From Flavobacterium proteolyticum (GTDB taxonomy: Bacteria; Bacteroidota; Bacteroidia; Flavobacteriales; Flavobacteriaceae): DNA of 64,000 nucleotides. A program made the position numbers and the translations under genes. The notes beneath the pieces are model-generated. The model made no database searches. It saw only the letters and a program-made list of their open reading frames with translations, and was not told the DNA's origin. The stretch spans positions 1-64,000 of the forward strand of contig NZ_JADFTZ010000002.1 of the NCBI RefSeq assembly GCF_015223105.1, written 5' to 3'. This document shows, in pieces, positions 29,639 through 39,039 of this stretch; within the stretch, counting starts at the first letter, position 1; every line of letters starts with the position of its first letter.

Positions 29639-31255
29639 CTAAACCACTTCTTTTTCTACTGCAATTGACACATCTGCTTTAACGTGAGCTGCATTAGCTC
29701 TTCCGCTTGGATCTTGGTTTTCTTGCCATTTTGGAATCCATTTGCGAACCGTTTGTGCCGCACTTTCTTGTGGAAAATGCTTGTGAAATATTCTTCTATA
29801 ATAAAACGCCTCTTTTGTAACTGGTGTGTTATAAGGAAAGAACAGTTTTGCTTTTTCAAATTCTTCATCAGTTACTTGACTAGAGCAATACTCGATTAAA
29901 GTATCAATCCAGTTGTAACCTACTCCGTCAGAAAACTGTTCTTTCTGTCTCCATAAAATCTCTTCGGGTAAAAAGGGTTTTTCGGGTGTATCGAATGCTT
30001 TTCGTAAAATATATTTTTCAATTCCGTCATAAGTTTTTGGCATTTTCTCTTCGGGTTGAATTTTAATTGCTAAATCCAAAAACGCTTTATCTAAAAACGG
30101 AACTCTTGCTTCTAAACCGTGTGCCATAGTTGATTTATCCGCACGAAGTAAATCGGCAGTAAATAACTTTTGCACGCGTTCGATAGTTTCTTTTTGGAAA
30201 TCTAATACTGATGGAGCGTTTCGGAAATACAAATAACCTCCGAAAATCTCATCCGCACCTTCGCCAGATAATACCATTTTGATTCCTTTTTCCGTAATGG
30301 CTTTCGACAAGAAATACATAGGCGTACTAGCTCGAATTGACGTTACATCATAGGTTTCCAAATGCCAAATCAACTTATCTAAAATCTCAATTCCTTGTTC
30401 GACTGTGAAATGAATTTCATGATGCGTTGTTCCAATGAAATCTGCCACTTTTTTGGCCGCAACTAAATCTGGAGCCGAAGCATCTAATCCGATAGAAAAC
30501 GAATGCAATTCTTGTCCGCTTCCTTCTAACAATCTTGAAGTGATGGATGCAATTAACGACGAATCCAATCCTCCAGAAAGTAAAACTCCAAATGGCACAT
30601 CGCACATTAAACGTTTTTCAACGGCTTGAGTCAAACTTGCATTTAAAGCTTGTAAATCTAGTTTTTCAACTGCTTTTTCATGTGCTTCCCATTCTGGTTT
30701 GTAGTATTTTACGAAACCTGTTTTTTCAGTATAATAATGTCCCGGAGGAAATGTTGAAAATGACTTACATTGGTCGGTAATCGCTTTCATTTCGGAAGCA
30801 AAATACAAACGACCTCTTTCATCCATTCCGTAATACAAAGGCTTTACTCCAAGTGGGTCGCGAGCTACGATATAATCATCGCCATCGATAACGACTAGAG
30901 CGAAAATTCCGTCTAACATATCGCAGAAATCGTAACCAAATTCTTCATACAAATGCACTATAACTTCTGAATCTGATGTAGTTCTAAACGTATGATGTTT
31001 CAACGTAGTTTCTCTTAACTTTTTGTGATTGTATATTTCGCCATTATGCACCATCCAAGCCGAATCAGTTCCTTGAAAGGGTTGTTTTCCTGTGTGTAAA
31101 TCGACAATTGACAAACGCTCGTGCGCCAAAATGTGACCTTTTTCCGTTACATGAATATCGCTTTCATCTGGACCACGATGACTCATTCTTTTTGACAATT
31201 GCTGCACTAATGCTTCTTCTTTTCCTTTTCCTATAATGGCTAATATTCCGCACAT
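29639..31255 (-). CDS. asnB: Asparagine synthase (glutamine-hydrolysing)
   Basis: Makes asparagine from aspartate, glutamine and ATP. The start MCGILAIIG exposes the catalytic Cys2 of the class II glutaminase domain (residues 2 to about 200, with RMSHRGPDESD and MVHNGEIYN). The synthetase domain follows, with the ATP-pyrophosphatase loop LLSGGLDSSLIAS and the LSGEGADEIFGGYLY, LEARVPFLD and RKAFD motifs. At 538 residues it matches AsnB-type enzymes. It is a single-gene unit with its own terminator. The last ~25 residues are low-complexity and variable. Confidence 0.97.
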   Translation of the reverse strand: MCGILAIIGKGKEEALVQQLSKRMSHRGPDESDIHVTEKGHILAHERLSIVDLHTGKQPFQGTDSAWMVHNGEIYNHKKLRETTLKHHTFRTTSDSEVIVHLYEEFGYDFCDMLDGIFALVVIDGDDYIVARDPLGVKPLYYGMDERGRLYFASEMKAITDQCKSFSTFPPGHYYTEKTGFVKYYKPEWEAHEKAVEKLDLQALNASLTQAVEKRLMCDVPFGVLLSGGLDSSLIASITSRLLEGSGQELHSFSIGLDASAPDLVAAKKVADFIGTTHHEIHFTVEQGIEILDKLIWHLETYDVTSIRASTPMYFLSKAITEKGIKMVLSGEGADEIFGGYLYFRNAPSVLDFQKETIERVQKLFTADLLRADKSTMAHGLEARVPFLDKAFLDLAIKIQPEEKMPKTYDGIEKYILRKAFDTPEKPFLPEEILWRQKEQFSDGVGYNWIDTLIEYCSSQVTDEEFEKAKLFFPYNTPVTKEAFYYRRIFHKHFPQESAAQTVRKWIPKWQENQDPSGRANAAHVKADVSIAVEKEVV

Positions 31256-31456
31256 AATTTTAAGTTTAATCGTTGAAATGTTTAATTGTTTAAGTGATAA
31301 AACTGATTCACTTAACTTGATGAAGCAAAATTGAATATATAAGTTTAAATAATGAACCTAAAAATTAATTTTAGTTATAATTTAAAACTAAAAATTGATT
31401 TTTTAATTATATTGTAAATCAGAAAGTCTGTTTTACCTTTGTTTTGGTTACAAATC

Positions 31457-31483
31457 ATAAAAAAACCACTCAAGTAAGTGGCT
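31457..31483 (-). terminator. Terminator after the GreA-like gene
   Basis: Minus-strand stem GCCACT / AGTGGT with a 6-nt loop followed by a T7 run, just beyond the stop at 31489. Confidence 0.8.
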
Positions 31484-31488
31484 TTGTT

Positions 31489-31938
31489 TTATTCGATGGA
31501 TTTAATTTGAAATCGATTTTTGTTGATTTCAACCTCATCTCCGAGACTTTTTCCCATTAATTGACTTCCTAATGGTGATTGTGGAGAAGCTGCAATTATC
31601 GTTGTATCTTCGAGTTGGATTTTTGGTAAAGCTACACTAATATAAAATAACATGTCATTGATTTGAACCAAACTTCCCAGTGCTATTTTATTATGAATTG
31701 CATCAGCATCAATCTTATCCACAACTTTTTTTTGTTCGATGATTTCTGCTAATTTTTGATTGAGTTTTTCTTGCTCCAAATGCATCATGGACAAAGCAGT
31801 TTCGTGCTTATCGCCAGCCGAACCTTTCGCGTCGTTTTGCGCATCTTGAGCCAAATCGGAAATCATAAAGCGTAATTCGTTTATTTTCTCCGATAATAGG
31901 TTTTGATAATGGGATTTTATTTTTTGTTTAAATGTCAT
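31489..31938 (-). CDS. GreA/GreB-family transcription factor-like protein
   Basis: The 149-residue protein has an N-terminal helical coiled-coil region (residues 1-75, HYQNLLSEKINELRFMISDLAQDAQNDAKG...LNQKLAEII) and a C-terminal FKBP-like Gre domain ending SPLGSQLMGKSLGDEVEINKNRFQIKSI, close to the GreA signature SPLGxALlGkxxGD. It is shorter than canonical GreA (about 158), so it is probably an RNA-polymerase-binding paralogue rather than the main cleavage factor. In public annotations relatives are sometimes labelled 3-oxoacyl-ACP synthase, which the sequence does not support. It lies downstream of a dispersed repeat, with its own terminator. Confidence 0.85.
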   Translation of the reverse strand: MTFKQKIKSHYQNLLSEKINELRFMISDLAQDAQNDAKGSAGDKHETALSMMHLEQEKLNQKLAEIIEQKKVVDKIDADAIHNKIALGSLVQINDMLFYISVALPKIQLEDTTIIAASPQSPLGSQLMGKSLGDEVEINKNRFQIKSIE

Positions 31939-31950
31939 GATTTAAATAAT

Positions 31951-31990
31951 TAACCGCTAAGTTCGCAAAGAAGGCGCTAAGGGCACAAGG
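31951..31990. repeat. Short tandem-type intergenic repeat (CGCTAAG / CGCAAAG)
   Basis: The gap contains CCGCTAAG, TTCGCAAAG and GGCGCTAAG in succession. This kind of CGCAAAG-rich sequence is scattered between genes in many Bacteroidota; function unknown. Confidence 0.6.
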
Positions 31991-31991
31991 A

Positions 31992-32318
31992 TTATTTTTT
32001 TTCTGTTATTCTTTCTAACTTAATTAACTTACTTTCATTATTAATAAAAGTGATTGTATCTGATAAATAATTTTCTTTTAAAAAAACAATAGTCATTTCT
32101 TTATCACCAAAAGTAAATCCTTTTATTTCATGAAATTCAAAATATCCTTGTTCATCAGAAAATCCTAAAGCATCAACCTCTTTAATTTCTCTCATCTGAA
32201 CATTAGTAATTGGTTTATGTGTTTCAGAATCAACAATCATTCCATCAACAGCTTGAAACCCATCACAAGAAACAAAAAGAAAAAATAAAGACGATAGAAT
32301 AAATAATTTAAAATACAT
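31992..32318 (-). CDS. Small lipoprotein with carboxypeptidase-regulatory-like domain
   Basis: The 108-residue protein has a lipoprotein signal (FFLFVSC, Cys at residue 18) and one small beta-sandwich of the carboxypeptidase regulatory-like (CarboxypepD_reg) type: VDGMIVDSETHKPITNVQMREI, SDEQGYFEFHEIKGF and TIVFLKENYLSDTITF. Such domains usually sit at the N-terminus of TonB receptors or as stand-alone lipoproteins; their ligand is unknown. The gene is followed by a dispersed repeat and preceded by one. Confidence 0.85.
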   Translation of the reverse strand: MYFKLFILSSLFFLFVSCDGFQAVDGMIVDSETHKPITNVQMREIKEVDALGFSDEQGYFEFHEIKGFTFGDKEMTIVFLKENYLSDTITFINNESKLIKLERITEKK

Positions 32319-32375
32319 TTTGATTTTTTACTGATTAAAAACCTAATAAAACCGATTACTCAACTTCATAATTCG

Positions 32376-32440
32376 TTGTTCAAAATTGAATATTCAACAT
32401 TTTTTAACATTGAACAACAAACTTGGAATATTGAATGTAG
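32376..32440. repeat. Intergenic palindromic element
   Basis: An 8-bp inverted repeat, TTGTTCAA (32376-32383) and TTGAACAA (32410-32417), encloses a perfect 12-bp palindrome TTGAATATTCAA (32386-32397). A further partial copy AATATTGAAT follows at about 32428. It lies just past the stop of the barrel gene. Confidence 0.65.
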
Positions 32441-32445
32441 AAGTT

Positions 32446-34200
32446 TTAGAAATCGAACTTATAGTTTGCTCCTAACAACACCTGAATCCCTTGTACTGGG
32501 AAATTTGCCCAACGGTTGTATTGTTGATTCGCTAAGTTGTTTCCTTTTAGGAAAGCCGTTAATCTTGCGTTGTATTTGTAGCCTACGTGCGCGTTTAAAT
32601 CGAAATAGCTATCTAAAGTTACTTCAGTTGTAGTGAAAGTTCCTGGGTTAATCGTTAAATCGTCTTGAACTGAAATTAAATCTTTTCTTTCACCAACAAA
32701 AAATACATTCGCTCCAGCATACCATTTTTCGTTGATATCAAAATCTACAGTTGAACCAATTTTCAATTGTGGTAAATTCCACGCTTCCGCTTGTGTATCT
32801 GTTGAATAATTGTTATAAGTTCCGTTGATTCCGAAAGTTACGTTTTTAGAGAAATCGGCTTTCAATTCTCCGAAAATACTTAGCGTATTTAAATCGTCAT
32901 AAACTACTCCGAATGAGTTTCCATAAGCATAACCATTCGTATTTCCGTAAGCTGGATTGAATTCGTTACTTACAAACAAAGCTCTATCTGCCTGATTTTT
33001 ATTTGAAACTCTAACATTGAAAGCTACTGAATTTGCTAATTTTCCTTTCATCCCAACATATAAATCATACTTATTATCGGTAGGTGCAATGAACATTGTT
33101 GGTGACACAAACGGATTTTGATCCACGAAATCAGCATACGAATTTTGCTCTAAATCACCTTCTGCTCCTGCATAAGCCACTAAAATATCACCTACCAACT
33201 TGTATGACGCTTTAATATTTGGATAAACAAAGATTTTACCATCACTTTCGCCGTTGATTTTTGCTGTTGCATAATATACTCCAGCTCCAATTTGAACTGA
33301 TAAATCATCTTTTTGATATAGAATACTTGGTTTTGTTCCGGCGATGATTGTGCTGTATTTTAATTCCGAATCTACATCGTACATTCTTTCAAAACTTCCA
33401 CCTACATAATCCACTACGAAATCAGCTTTGATTTTTTGTTCCATTACTTCGAAATCAAAATTAGGTTTGATGAAAAAGCGATTTTCGCCCGAATCCAATC
33501 CATCAGAAAAACGTTTGAATTGCATGCTTGCATCATTAAAAATTCCGTCTTTGAAACTCATTTTTCCACCAAGAGCAATCGTATTGTATGTTTGCTTGGA
33601 GTCGATTCCTGCTATTGTTGCATCATCAAAAACAATTGATTCTGTTGGTAAACCGTACCAATTGTAAATTTGGTTTTTCACGCCTAAATCAACATTCCAA
33701 CTCATGTCACGCTCACGAACTCCGTACGTTACATCTAAACTGGTGTTGTAGAATTTATCATCTAAAACCAAATCTTTAATTCCGCCTTGAGACGATAAAT
33801 GACGTAACATTCCGCCCACATAATTGCTTCGGCTTAAGTTTTGAGTAATGAACAATTCCGCATTGATAGTTGGATAATTTCCAAAACCTAAAGTAGCGTA
33901 ATTGTTGTATAATTTTTCTTTTTCGGTTTTATCCACTCCTGCGGCTTTTCCTTTTGCTGGTGTAAATGTTGATGCTACCGGAAATGAGAAAATATTATAT
34001 TGAATTGGTTCCTTTTTTTGCTCTTCTTCATCTTCTAAAACAGGTGTTTCTTTCACTTTGAAAGCATCTGAAATAGTTGGTGTATATGGTTTTACGATAT
34101 TTACCACTTCAGAACCAATGTTTTCATCTTTTACTTGGGCAAAAGAAAATTGGATTCCGAATACAACTAAAACTAAGGCGATTATATTTAATTTCTTCAT
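32446..34200 (-). CDS. Outer-membrane beta-barrel protein, TonB-receptor-like without plug
   Basis: The 584 residues start with a signal peptide ending FSFAQ. A ~60-residue linker follows (KPYTPTISDAFKVKETPVLEDEEEQKK), then a long run of amphipathic strands and a C-terminal aromatic residue (LLGANYKFDF). The last strands (HVGYKYNARLTAFLKGNNLANQQYNRWANFPVQGIQVLLGANYKF) resemble the end of TonB-dependent receptors, but I see no plug domain or TonB box, so active TonB-driven uptake is unlikely. It follows the 1003-residue TPR gene by 66 bp, and the two probably function together in the envelope. Exact role unknown. Confidence 0.9.
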   Translation of the reverse strand: MKKLNIIALVLVVFGIQFSFAQVKDENIGSEVVNIVKPYTPTISDAFKVKETPVLEDEEEQKKEPIQYNIFSFPVASTFTPAKGKAAGVDKTEKEKLYNNYATLGFGNYPTINAELFITQNLSRSNYVGGMLRHLSSQGGIKDLVLDDKFYNTSLDVTYGVRERDMSWNVDLGVKNQIYNWYGLPTESIVFDDATIAGIDSKQTYNTIALGGKMSFKDGIFNDASMQFKRFSDGLDSGENRFFIKPNFDFEVMEQKIKADFVVDYVGGSFERMYDVDSELKYSTIIAGTKPSILYQKDDLSVQIGAGVYYATAKINGESDGKIFVYPNIKASYKLVGDILVAYAGAEGDLEQNSYADFVDQNPFVSPTMFIAPTDNKYDLYVGMKGKLANSVAFNVRVSNKNQADRALFVSNEFNPAYGNTNGYAYGNSFGVVYDDLNTLSIFGELKADFSKNVTFGINGTYNNYSTDTQAEAWNLPQLKIGSTVDFDINEKWYAGANVFFVGERKDLISVQDDLTINPGTFTTTEVTLDSYFDLNAHVGYKYNARLTAFLKGNNLANQQYNRWANFPVQGIQVLLGANYKFDF

Positions 34201-34216
34201 GTTCTATATTTTTAAA

Positions 34217-34252
34217 TGAGATGCTAGATACTCAAACGAGTTCAGTATGACA
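34217..34252 (-). repeat. Dispersed intergenic repeat (TGTCAT.CTGAAC family), copy 1
   Basis: On the minus strand it reads TGTCATACTGAACTCGTTTG and continues into AGTATCTAGCATCTCAT. A second copy of the same type lies at 55066-55095. The left and right parts (ACTGAACTCG / CGTTTGAGTA) form an imperfect inverted repeat. It lies between the TPR gene and the barrel gene. Confidence 0.75.
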
Positions 34253-34266
34253 ATTATCAAATTTTA

Positions 34267-37200
34267 TTATTTTGTGATTGATGAATTACGTTTTGCTTCT
34301 TCTCCTTTGATGAAATCGAGTTCTTTTTGCGCTTCTTCGATTACATCTGTATATTCTTTGAAGTTTTCAATTACACTTTCTAAAATGTAAGTTGCTTGGA
34401 AACTATCCTTTAATCCGTAGAAGTTTTTCGCCATAATTACCAAACTTTTCGCTCCATAATATTTATAACCTGAGTAATCTTTAGCGATTTTTTGTACCAC
34501 AACGTTCGATGGTTCAAACTTGCCTTCTTTATTTTTGAAATACGCATCGTAATACAAAGCTTCGGCTGCTAATTCACCTTTAGCGATTTTTTGCAATTTA
34601 GCATACGCTTCTTTCGCTTTGGCTTCATCATTTGTTTTGATAGCCGAACGCGCTACGATAATTTGAGCATCACTTTTAATTCTATCGTCGATTTTGTCGT
34701 TTTTCAACACTTTATCGGCATACACAACGGCATTGACAAAATCTTGTTTTTCGTAATACGATTTCATTAAATTAGATTGCGCATACGTTATATTTTGTGG
34801 AAAATCAGCTTCGGTTTCTAAACGTTTTAAAACTGGAATCGCGCTATCATAATTCTTAGCTTTCAAATACACTTGACACAAACGCGCTAATGCTTGTTCA
34901 GTGAATTCATTTCTTGGTTTAGCCACAACAAATTCGTAATATTTCACGGAATTTGCTTCTAAATTATCAGCAAAATACAATTGTGCTAAATAGAAATTCG
35001 CTTTCAACGCATGTAATCCATTTGGAAATTTGCTTACGTAACTCGAGAATCCTGAAATCGCTTGTTTGCTGTTGTTTTGCAAATATTGTTTTTCGGCAGA
35101 TTCGTAAGTGTCATTATCTAAATCTGCATCCGAAACTTCTACAAACGATAAGGTTTTAACCCAAGCTGCATATTCATCTACTTGACCTTTATCTACATAA
35201 ATCAAACGAGCTGTTGAAACGGCTTCAATAGATTCTGGTGAATTTGGATATTCCGCTACAACTTTTTTGAATTTCGTTAACGCTAAATCTTCTTTGTTCG
35301 AATTATAGTAAATCAAACCTTGTTTTAAAATCGCTTTTGCTACATAGGAACTCGATTTGTATCCACTGATTAATCGGTCGTAAGTACTAATTCCTTTATC
35401 ATTTTGATTTTGATTCACATAAGTATTTCCTAATTCATACAAAGCATCATCTGCATATTGTGAATTTGGGAATGTTTTTGAGAATTTCTCTAAATCTTCA
35501 ATTTTACGATCTGGTTTGCTTACAAATCCATAGCTGATTCCTTTTTGGAAAGCTGCGTAATCGGCATCAACACTTTTCATGTCAATCGCTTTGTTGTACG
35601 CATCCATAGCTGGCCAATATTTTGCTGCCATGAAATTACAATCTCCTAATCTCAAATAGGCATCGGTTAAACGAACTTTATCCTCTTTAGAAGATTTGGT
35701 GTAAGCATCGAAATATTGAATCGCATTTTCATACTCTTTCAATTTGAAGTACGAATACGCTAAGTTGTAATTGGCATTCACATATTCAGGAGTATTTTGA
35801 GCTTCAGCTGAATTTAAAAACTGTTTGAAACTCAATTTTGCTTCTTCGAATTGGTCTAAATTGTATTCGGTTTCTGCTTTCCAAAAAGTTGCTCTTGCTG
35901 TGAATTTAGCATCTTTATTTTCGGCTAACGATTTTTTAAATAAGGCATAAGCACCTTTGTAATCGCCATCGGTATACAATTCTAAACCTCTGTAAAACGT
36001 TACTTTTTGATACGCTAATTTGTTTTCTGGAGATTTGTTTTTCTCCAATAAAACCAACGCTTCTTTATAATTTTTCGAAGTGATATACGAACTAATTAAC
36101 AAGGTATTAATTTCCGATTTATACGGAGTATTTGGATATTTGGCCAAATACGCATTCATTACTTCCGGTACCGATTTGTATGGATTTCCGATTTCGTAAC
36201 TTAATTTGGCATAATTCAAATACGCATCTTCTTGAATTTTCAAATCAAATTCCATTTCAGAAGCCGTTTTGAAAGCATTTAATGCTTGTTGCTTTTTATC
36301 GGTTTTTAAATAACTTTCTGCTAAATGATAATAGGCATTTTGAGCCACCGCATCATTTCCATCAATGATTTTATTGAATTGCGAAATCGCGTTTTCGTAA
36401 TCTTTTTGTTGGTAATACGTGTAACCTAATTGGTAAAAATCCGTGTTATTCCATTTTCCTTTTTTACCATTATAAGCCAATAAATAAGGAAGTGCTTTGT
36501 CGTATTGTTTTAGGTTGAAATAACTTTCTCCTATGATTTTCGACAATTCACTTTTTTCTTCTCCTTTTGATTTTGGCATTTGCTCTAAACCTAAGTCGAT
36601 GGCTTTTTGGAAATTCCCAAGCTTGAAATTCATATCTGCTTGGAAATACCCCATTTTTTCTTTGTACTTTTCTTGGTCAGAAACTTGTTCGAAGTATTGA
36701 TTCGCACTTTTATAATCATCTGTTTCATACGACATATAACCTAAATAGTATTTCGCCTGACTTCCAAAAGTCTTCGAATTTACTACTTGGTTGAAGTATT
36801 TTGTAGCTTCTTTAGTATTTTTAGCTGTAAAATAAGCGTATCCTTTTTGGAAATTGTATTTTTCTCTATCGGCTTGCGACATACTGTTTGAATCCGCTTT
36901 ATCAAACCATTCTAATGATTTTGGATAATTTCCTTGATCAAAATAATAGTGAGCGACTTCGATGTATGCTTGATTTGTTTTCGTACTTGTTGGATAATCT
37001 TCTACAAAACTTTCCACCAAAACATCGGCTCCCATTTGGTCCAAACGAATCGCACAATTGGCAATATAGTAAGCACAATCTGATTCTACTTCCATATTAT
37101 CGGTTTTCGATTTTACTTTGTCGAATAAAATTTGGGCTGCTTGATATTGTTTGTCTTTATACAATTCAACAGCGCGATTGAACTCGGTTAATTCGTGCGT

Positions 37201-37278
37201 GTAAACAGAAGATTGTTGGGCTAAAAGTGTTCCCGAAAAGAACACCATTAAAAAAGAAAGTTTTAAATACTTTATCAT
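34267..37278 (-). CDS. Large periplasmic TPR protein, 1003 aa
   Basis: After a signal peptide (LKLSFLMVFFSGTLLAQ) the whole chain consists of tetratricopeptide-type helix pairs, for example YKDKQYQAAQILFDKV, YFDQGNYPKSLEWFDKA, YQQKDYENAISQFNKII and YFKLKEYENAIQYFDAYT, with TPR-8/YbgF-like spacing and probably more than twenty repeats. No enzymatic domain is present. It probably makes a long scaffold in the periplasm or at the outer membrane. It precedes the barrel gene in the same direction (66 bp) and is divergent from the ftsE-like gene. Its -7 box is TATATTTG. Confidence 0.93.
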   Translation of the reverse strand: MIKYLKLSFLMVFFSGTLLAQQSSVYTHELTEFNRAVELYKDKQYQAAQILFDKVKSKTDNMEVESDCAYYIANCAIRLDQMGADVLVESFVEDYPTSTKTNQAYIEVAHYYFDQGNYPKSLEWFDKADSNSMSQADREKYNFQKGYAYFTAKNTKEATKYFNQVVNSKTFGSQAKYYLGYMSYETDDYKSANQYFEQVSDQEKYKEKMGYFQADMNFKLGNFQKAIDLGLEQMPKSKGEEKSELSKIIGESYFNLKQYDKALPYLLAYNGKKGKWNNTDFYQLGYTYYQQKDYENAISQFNKIIDGNDAVAQNAYYHLAESYLKTDKKQQALNAFKTASEMEFDLKIQEDAYLNYAKLSYEIGNPYKSVPEVMNAYLAKYPNTPYKSEINTLLISSYITSKNYKEALVLLEKNKSPENKLAYQKVTFYRGLELYTDGDYKGAYALFKKSLAENKDAKFTARATFWKAETEYNLDQFEEAKLSFKQFLNSAEAQNTPEYVNANYNLAYSYFKLKEYENAIQYFDAYTKSSKEDKVRLTDAYLRLGDCNFMAAKYWPAMDAYNKAIDMKSVDADYAAFQKGISYGFVSKPDRKIEDLEKFSKTFPNSQYADDALYELGNTYVNQNQNDKGISTYDRLISGYKSSSYVAKAILKQGLIYYNSNKEDLALTKFKKVVAEYPNSPESIEAVSTARLIYVDKGQVDEYAAWVKTLSFVEVSDADLDNDTYESAEKQYLQNNSKQAISGFSSYVSKFPNGLHALKANFYLAQLYFADNLEANSVKYYEFVVAKPRNEFTEQALARLCQVYLKAKNYDSAIPVLKRLETEADFPQNITYAQSNLMKSYYEKQDFVNAVVYADKVLKNDKIDDRIKSDAQIIVARSAIKTNDEAKAKEAYAKLQKIAKGELAAEALYYDAYFKNKEGKFEPSNVVVQKIAKDYSGYKYYGAKSLVIMAKNFYGLKDSFQATYILESVIENFKEYTDVIEEAQKELDFIKGEEAKRNSSITK

Positions 37279-37300
37279 GTGATTCGTTATTTATAAGTTC

Positions 37301-37308
37301 CAAATATA
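37301..37308 (-). promoter_or_regulatory. -7 box for the TPR/barrel unit
   Basis: Minus-strand TATATTTG, an exact match to TAnnTTTG, 22 bp before the ATG. The -33 element is not clear. Confidence 0.5.
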
Positions 37309-37413
37309 AGGCTTATTGTAAGTATTAACGAAGGTTCTTAACATATTATTGTACAATTTTTGAACATAGTTTTTAACCAAACACAATAATTTTAATCGAA
37401 ATTGGTTTAAAAT

Positions 37414-37444
37414 TTTGATACAGAAGCATAAGTTATTACTTTTA
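37414..37444 (+). promoter_or_regulatory. Probable promoter of the ftsE-like gene
   Basis: TTTG (37414-37417), a 19-nt spacer, then TACTTTTA (37437-37444), one mismatch from TAnnTTTG. The spacing is ideal for a Bacteroidota sigma-A promoter, 22 bp before the ATG. Confidence 0.6.
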
Positions 37445-37466
37445 CATTTTAAAATCCAATTTATAT

Positions 37467-38150
37467 ATGTCGCAATCAGTTCTATCCTTAAAAAATGTAA
37501 CGATTTATCAAGATAAAAATCCAGTTTTAACCGATGTAAATATCGATGTAAAACATGGTGAATTTCTTTATTTAATTGGTAGAACAGGTTCTGGAAAAAG
37601 TAGTTTTTTAAAAACGCTTTACGCTGATTTGGCTTTGACTGATGGCGAAGGAAGTATTGTAGATTATAATTTAACTACTTTAAAAGAAAGTGACATTCCG
37701 TATTTGAGAAGAAAATTAGGTGTTGTTTTTCAAGACTTTAAATTACTTTCTGACCGAAGCGTAAAAGAAAACTTATTATTTGTTCTTAAAGCAACTGGCT
37801 GGACAGAAAAAGAAGAAATGGATGTTAAAATTGAAGAAGTTTTAGATAAAGTTGGCATGAAAGGTTTTGCTTCTAAAATGCCACACCAACTTTCAGGCGG
37901 AGAACAACAACGTGTAGGAATTGCGAGAGCTTTATTAAACGACCCAGAAATCATTTTAGCAGACGAACCAACAGGAAACCTTGACCCACAAACCAGTGTG
38001 GAAGTTATGGAAGTACTTAGAAAAATTAACGCAAACGGAAAAACCATTTTAATGGCGACTCACGATTACGCTTTAGTTTTAAAATATCCGTCAAAAACCT
38101 TGAAATTTGAAGGTGGAAAAATGTTTGAAGTAGTTCAAAGAACGGTGTAA
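37467..38150 (+). CDS. ftsE: FtsE-like ABC transporter ATP-binding protein
   Basis: The 227-residue ATPase has Walker A GRTGSGKSS, Q-loop VFQDFKLLSDRSVKENL, signature LSGGEQQRVGIARALL, Walker B IILADEPTGNLDP and switch His in MATHDYALVLKYPSKTLKFEGGK. The RTGSGKS variant and the DFKLL...V.EN pattern are those of FtsE, which with FtsX controls periplasmic peptidoglycan hydrolases at the septum. No ftsX is adjacent, which is common in Bacteroidota. Its stop directly abuts the ATG of a glycosyltransferase gene, so the two are translationally coupled. Confidence 0.92.
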   Translation: MSQSVLSLKNVTIYQDKNPVLTDVNIDVKHGEFLYLIGRTGSGKSSFLKTLYADLALTDGEGSIVDYNLTTLKESDIPYLRRKLGVVFQDFKLLSDRSVKENLLFVLKATGWTEKEEMDVKIEEVLDKVGMKGFASKMPHQLSGGEQQRVGIARALLNDPEIILADEPTGNLDPQTSVEVMEVLRKINANGKTILMATHDYALVLKYPSKTLKFEGGKMFEVVQRTV

Positions 38151-39035
38151 ATGTTATCGATTTTAATTCCCACATATAACTACAATGTTTATCCATTAGT
38201 TACGGAATTAAAATATCAGGCCGATGCTTTAGGTATTGCTTATGAAATCTTAGTTCAGGATGATGTGAGTACAACTTTTTTAGAAGAAAATACCGAAATC
38301 AATCTTTTACAGCATTGTTCTTACACTTTAAATCATGAAAATTTAGGTAGAGGAAACAACATCAATTTACTAAATAATCGAGCGCAATTTGATTATGTGC
38401 TTATTATGGAAGCCGATGCTTTTCCTGAGAAAAAAACTTATTTACAAGATCTAATTAAATCGATTAATCCTGAAACACAAGTGTTGTTTGGTGGCGTAAC
38501 CTATCCGAACGAAAAACCTGAAAAAGATAAATTACTTCGTTGGAAATATGGTAATGAACGCGAAAGCATTCCGTTATCAGAACGATTGAAAAATCAATAC
38601 CATTTTGTTTTTACTTGGAATTTAGTACTCAAAAAAGAATTGCTTTCCAACTATCATTTTCCATACAATGTGAAAGATTATGGATATGAAGATGTGGTTT
38701 TTATCAAACAATTGAAAGAAAATAACATTCCTATTCAACATATTGAAAATAGATTAGTTCATTTTAATACGGAAACGAGTTTAACTTTTATCGGAAAAAC
38801 CGAAAAAGCAATAACTACTTTAAATCAATTGATTGAAAATAAAAAATTAGATTTGAAAGACACAAAAATTGGAAAAGCATACAGCATCATTCAGTTTTGG
38901 CAACTTGATAGTGTGATTCGTTTCTTGTTTAAAAAACTTTCGAAACAGATGATTGCTAACCTCACGTCTTCTAATCCCAGTTTGATTGTATTGGATTTAT
39001 ACAAATTAGGTTACTTTTGTTTACTCAATCCTTAA
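38151..39035 (+). CDS. Glycosyltransferase family 2
   Basis: The 294-residue protein has a GT-A fold: nucleotide-binding LSILIPTYNYNVYPL, ILVQDDVSTT, NLGRGNNINLLNN, and MEADAFPEKK as the metal-binding region in place of a classical DxD. A C-terminal KDYGYEDVVFIKQLKENNIPI motif contains a likely catalytic Glu/Asp. It has no membrane segment and is probably cytoplasmic or peripheral. The ATG immediately follows the ftsE stop, and the next GT2 gene starts 4 bp downstream. Sugar specificity cannot be read from the sequence. Confidence 0.9.
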   Translation: MLSILIPTYNYNVYPLVTELKYQADALGIAYEILVQDDVSTTFLEENTEINLLQHCSYTLNHENLGRGNNINLLNNRAQFDYVLIMEADAFPEKKTYLQDLIKSINPETQVLFGGVTYPNEKPEKDKLLRWKYGNERESIPLSERLKNQYHFVFTWNLVLKKELLSNYHFPYNVKDYGYEDVVFIKQLKENNIPIQHIENRLVHFNTETSLTFIGKTEKAITTLNQLIENKKLDLKDTKIGKAYSIIQFWQLDSVIRFLFKKLSKQMIANLTSSNPSLIVLDLYKLGYFCLLNP

Positions 39036-39039
39036 CATT

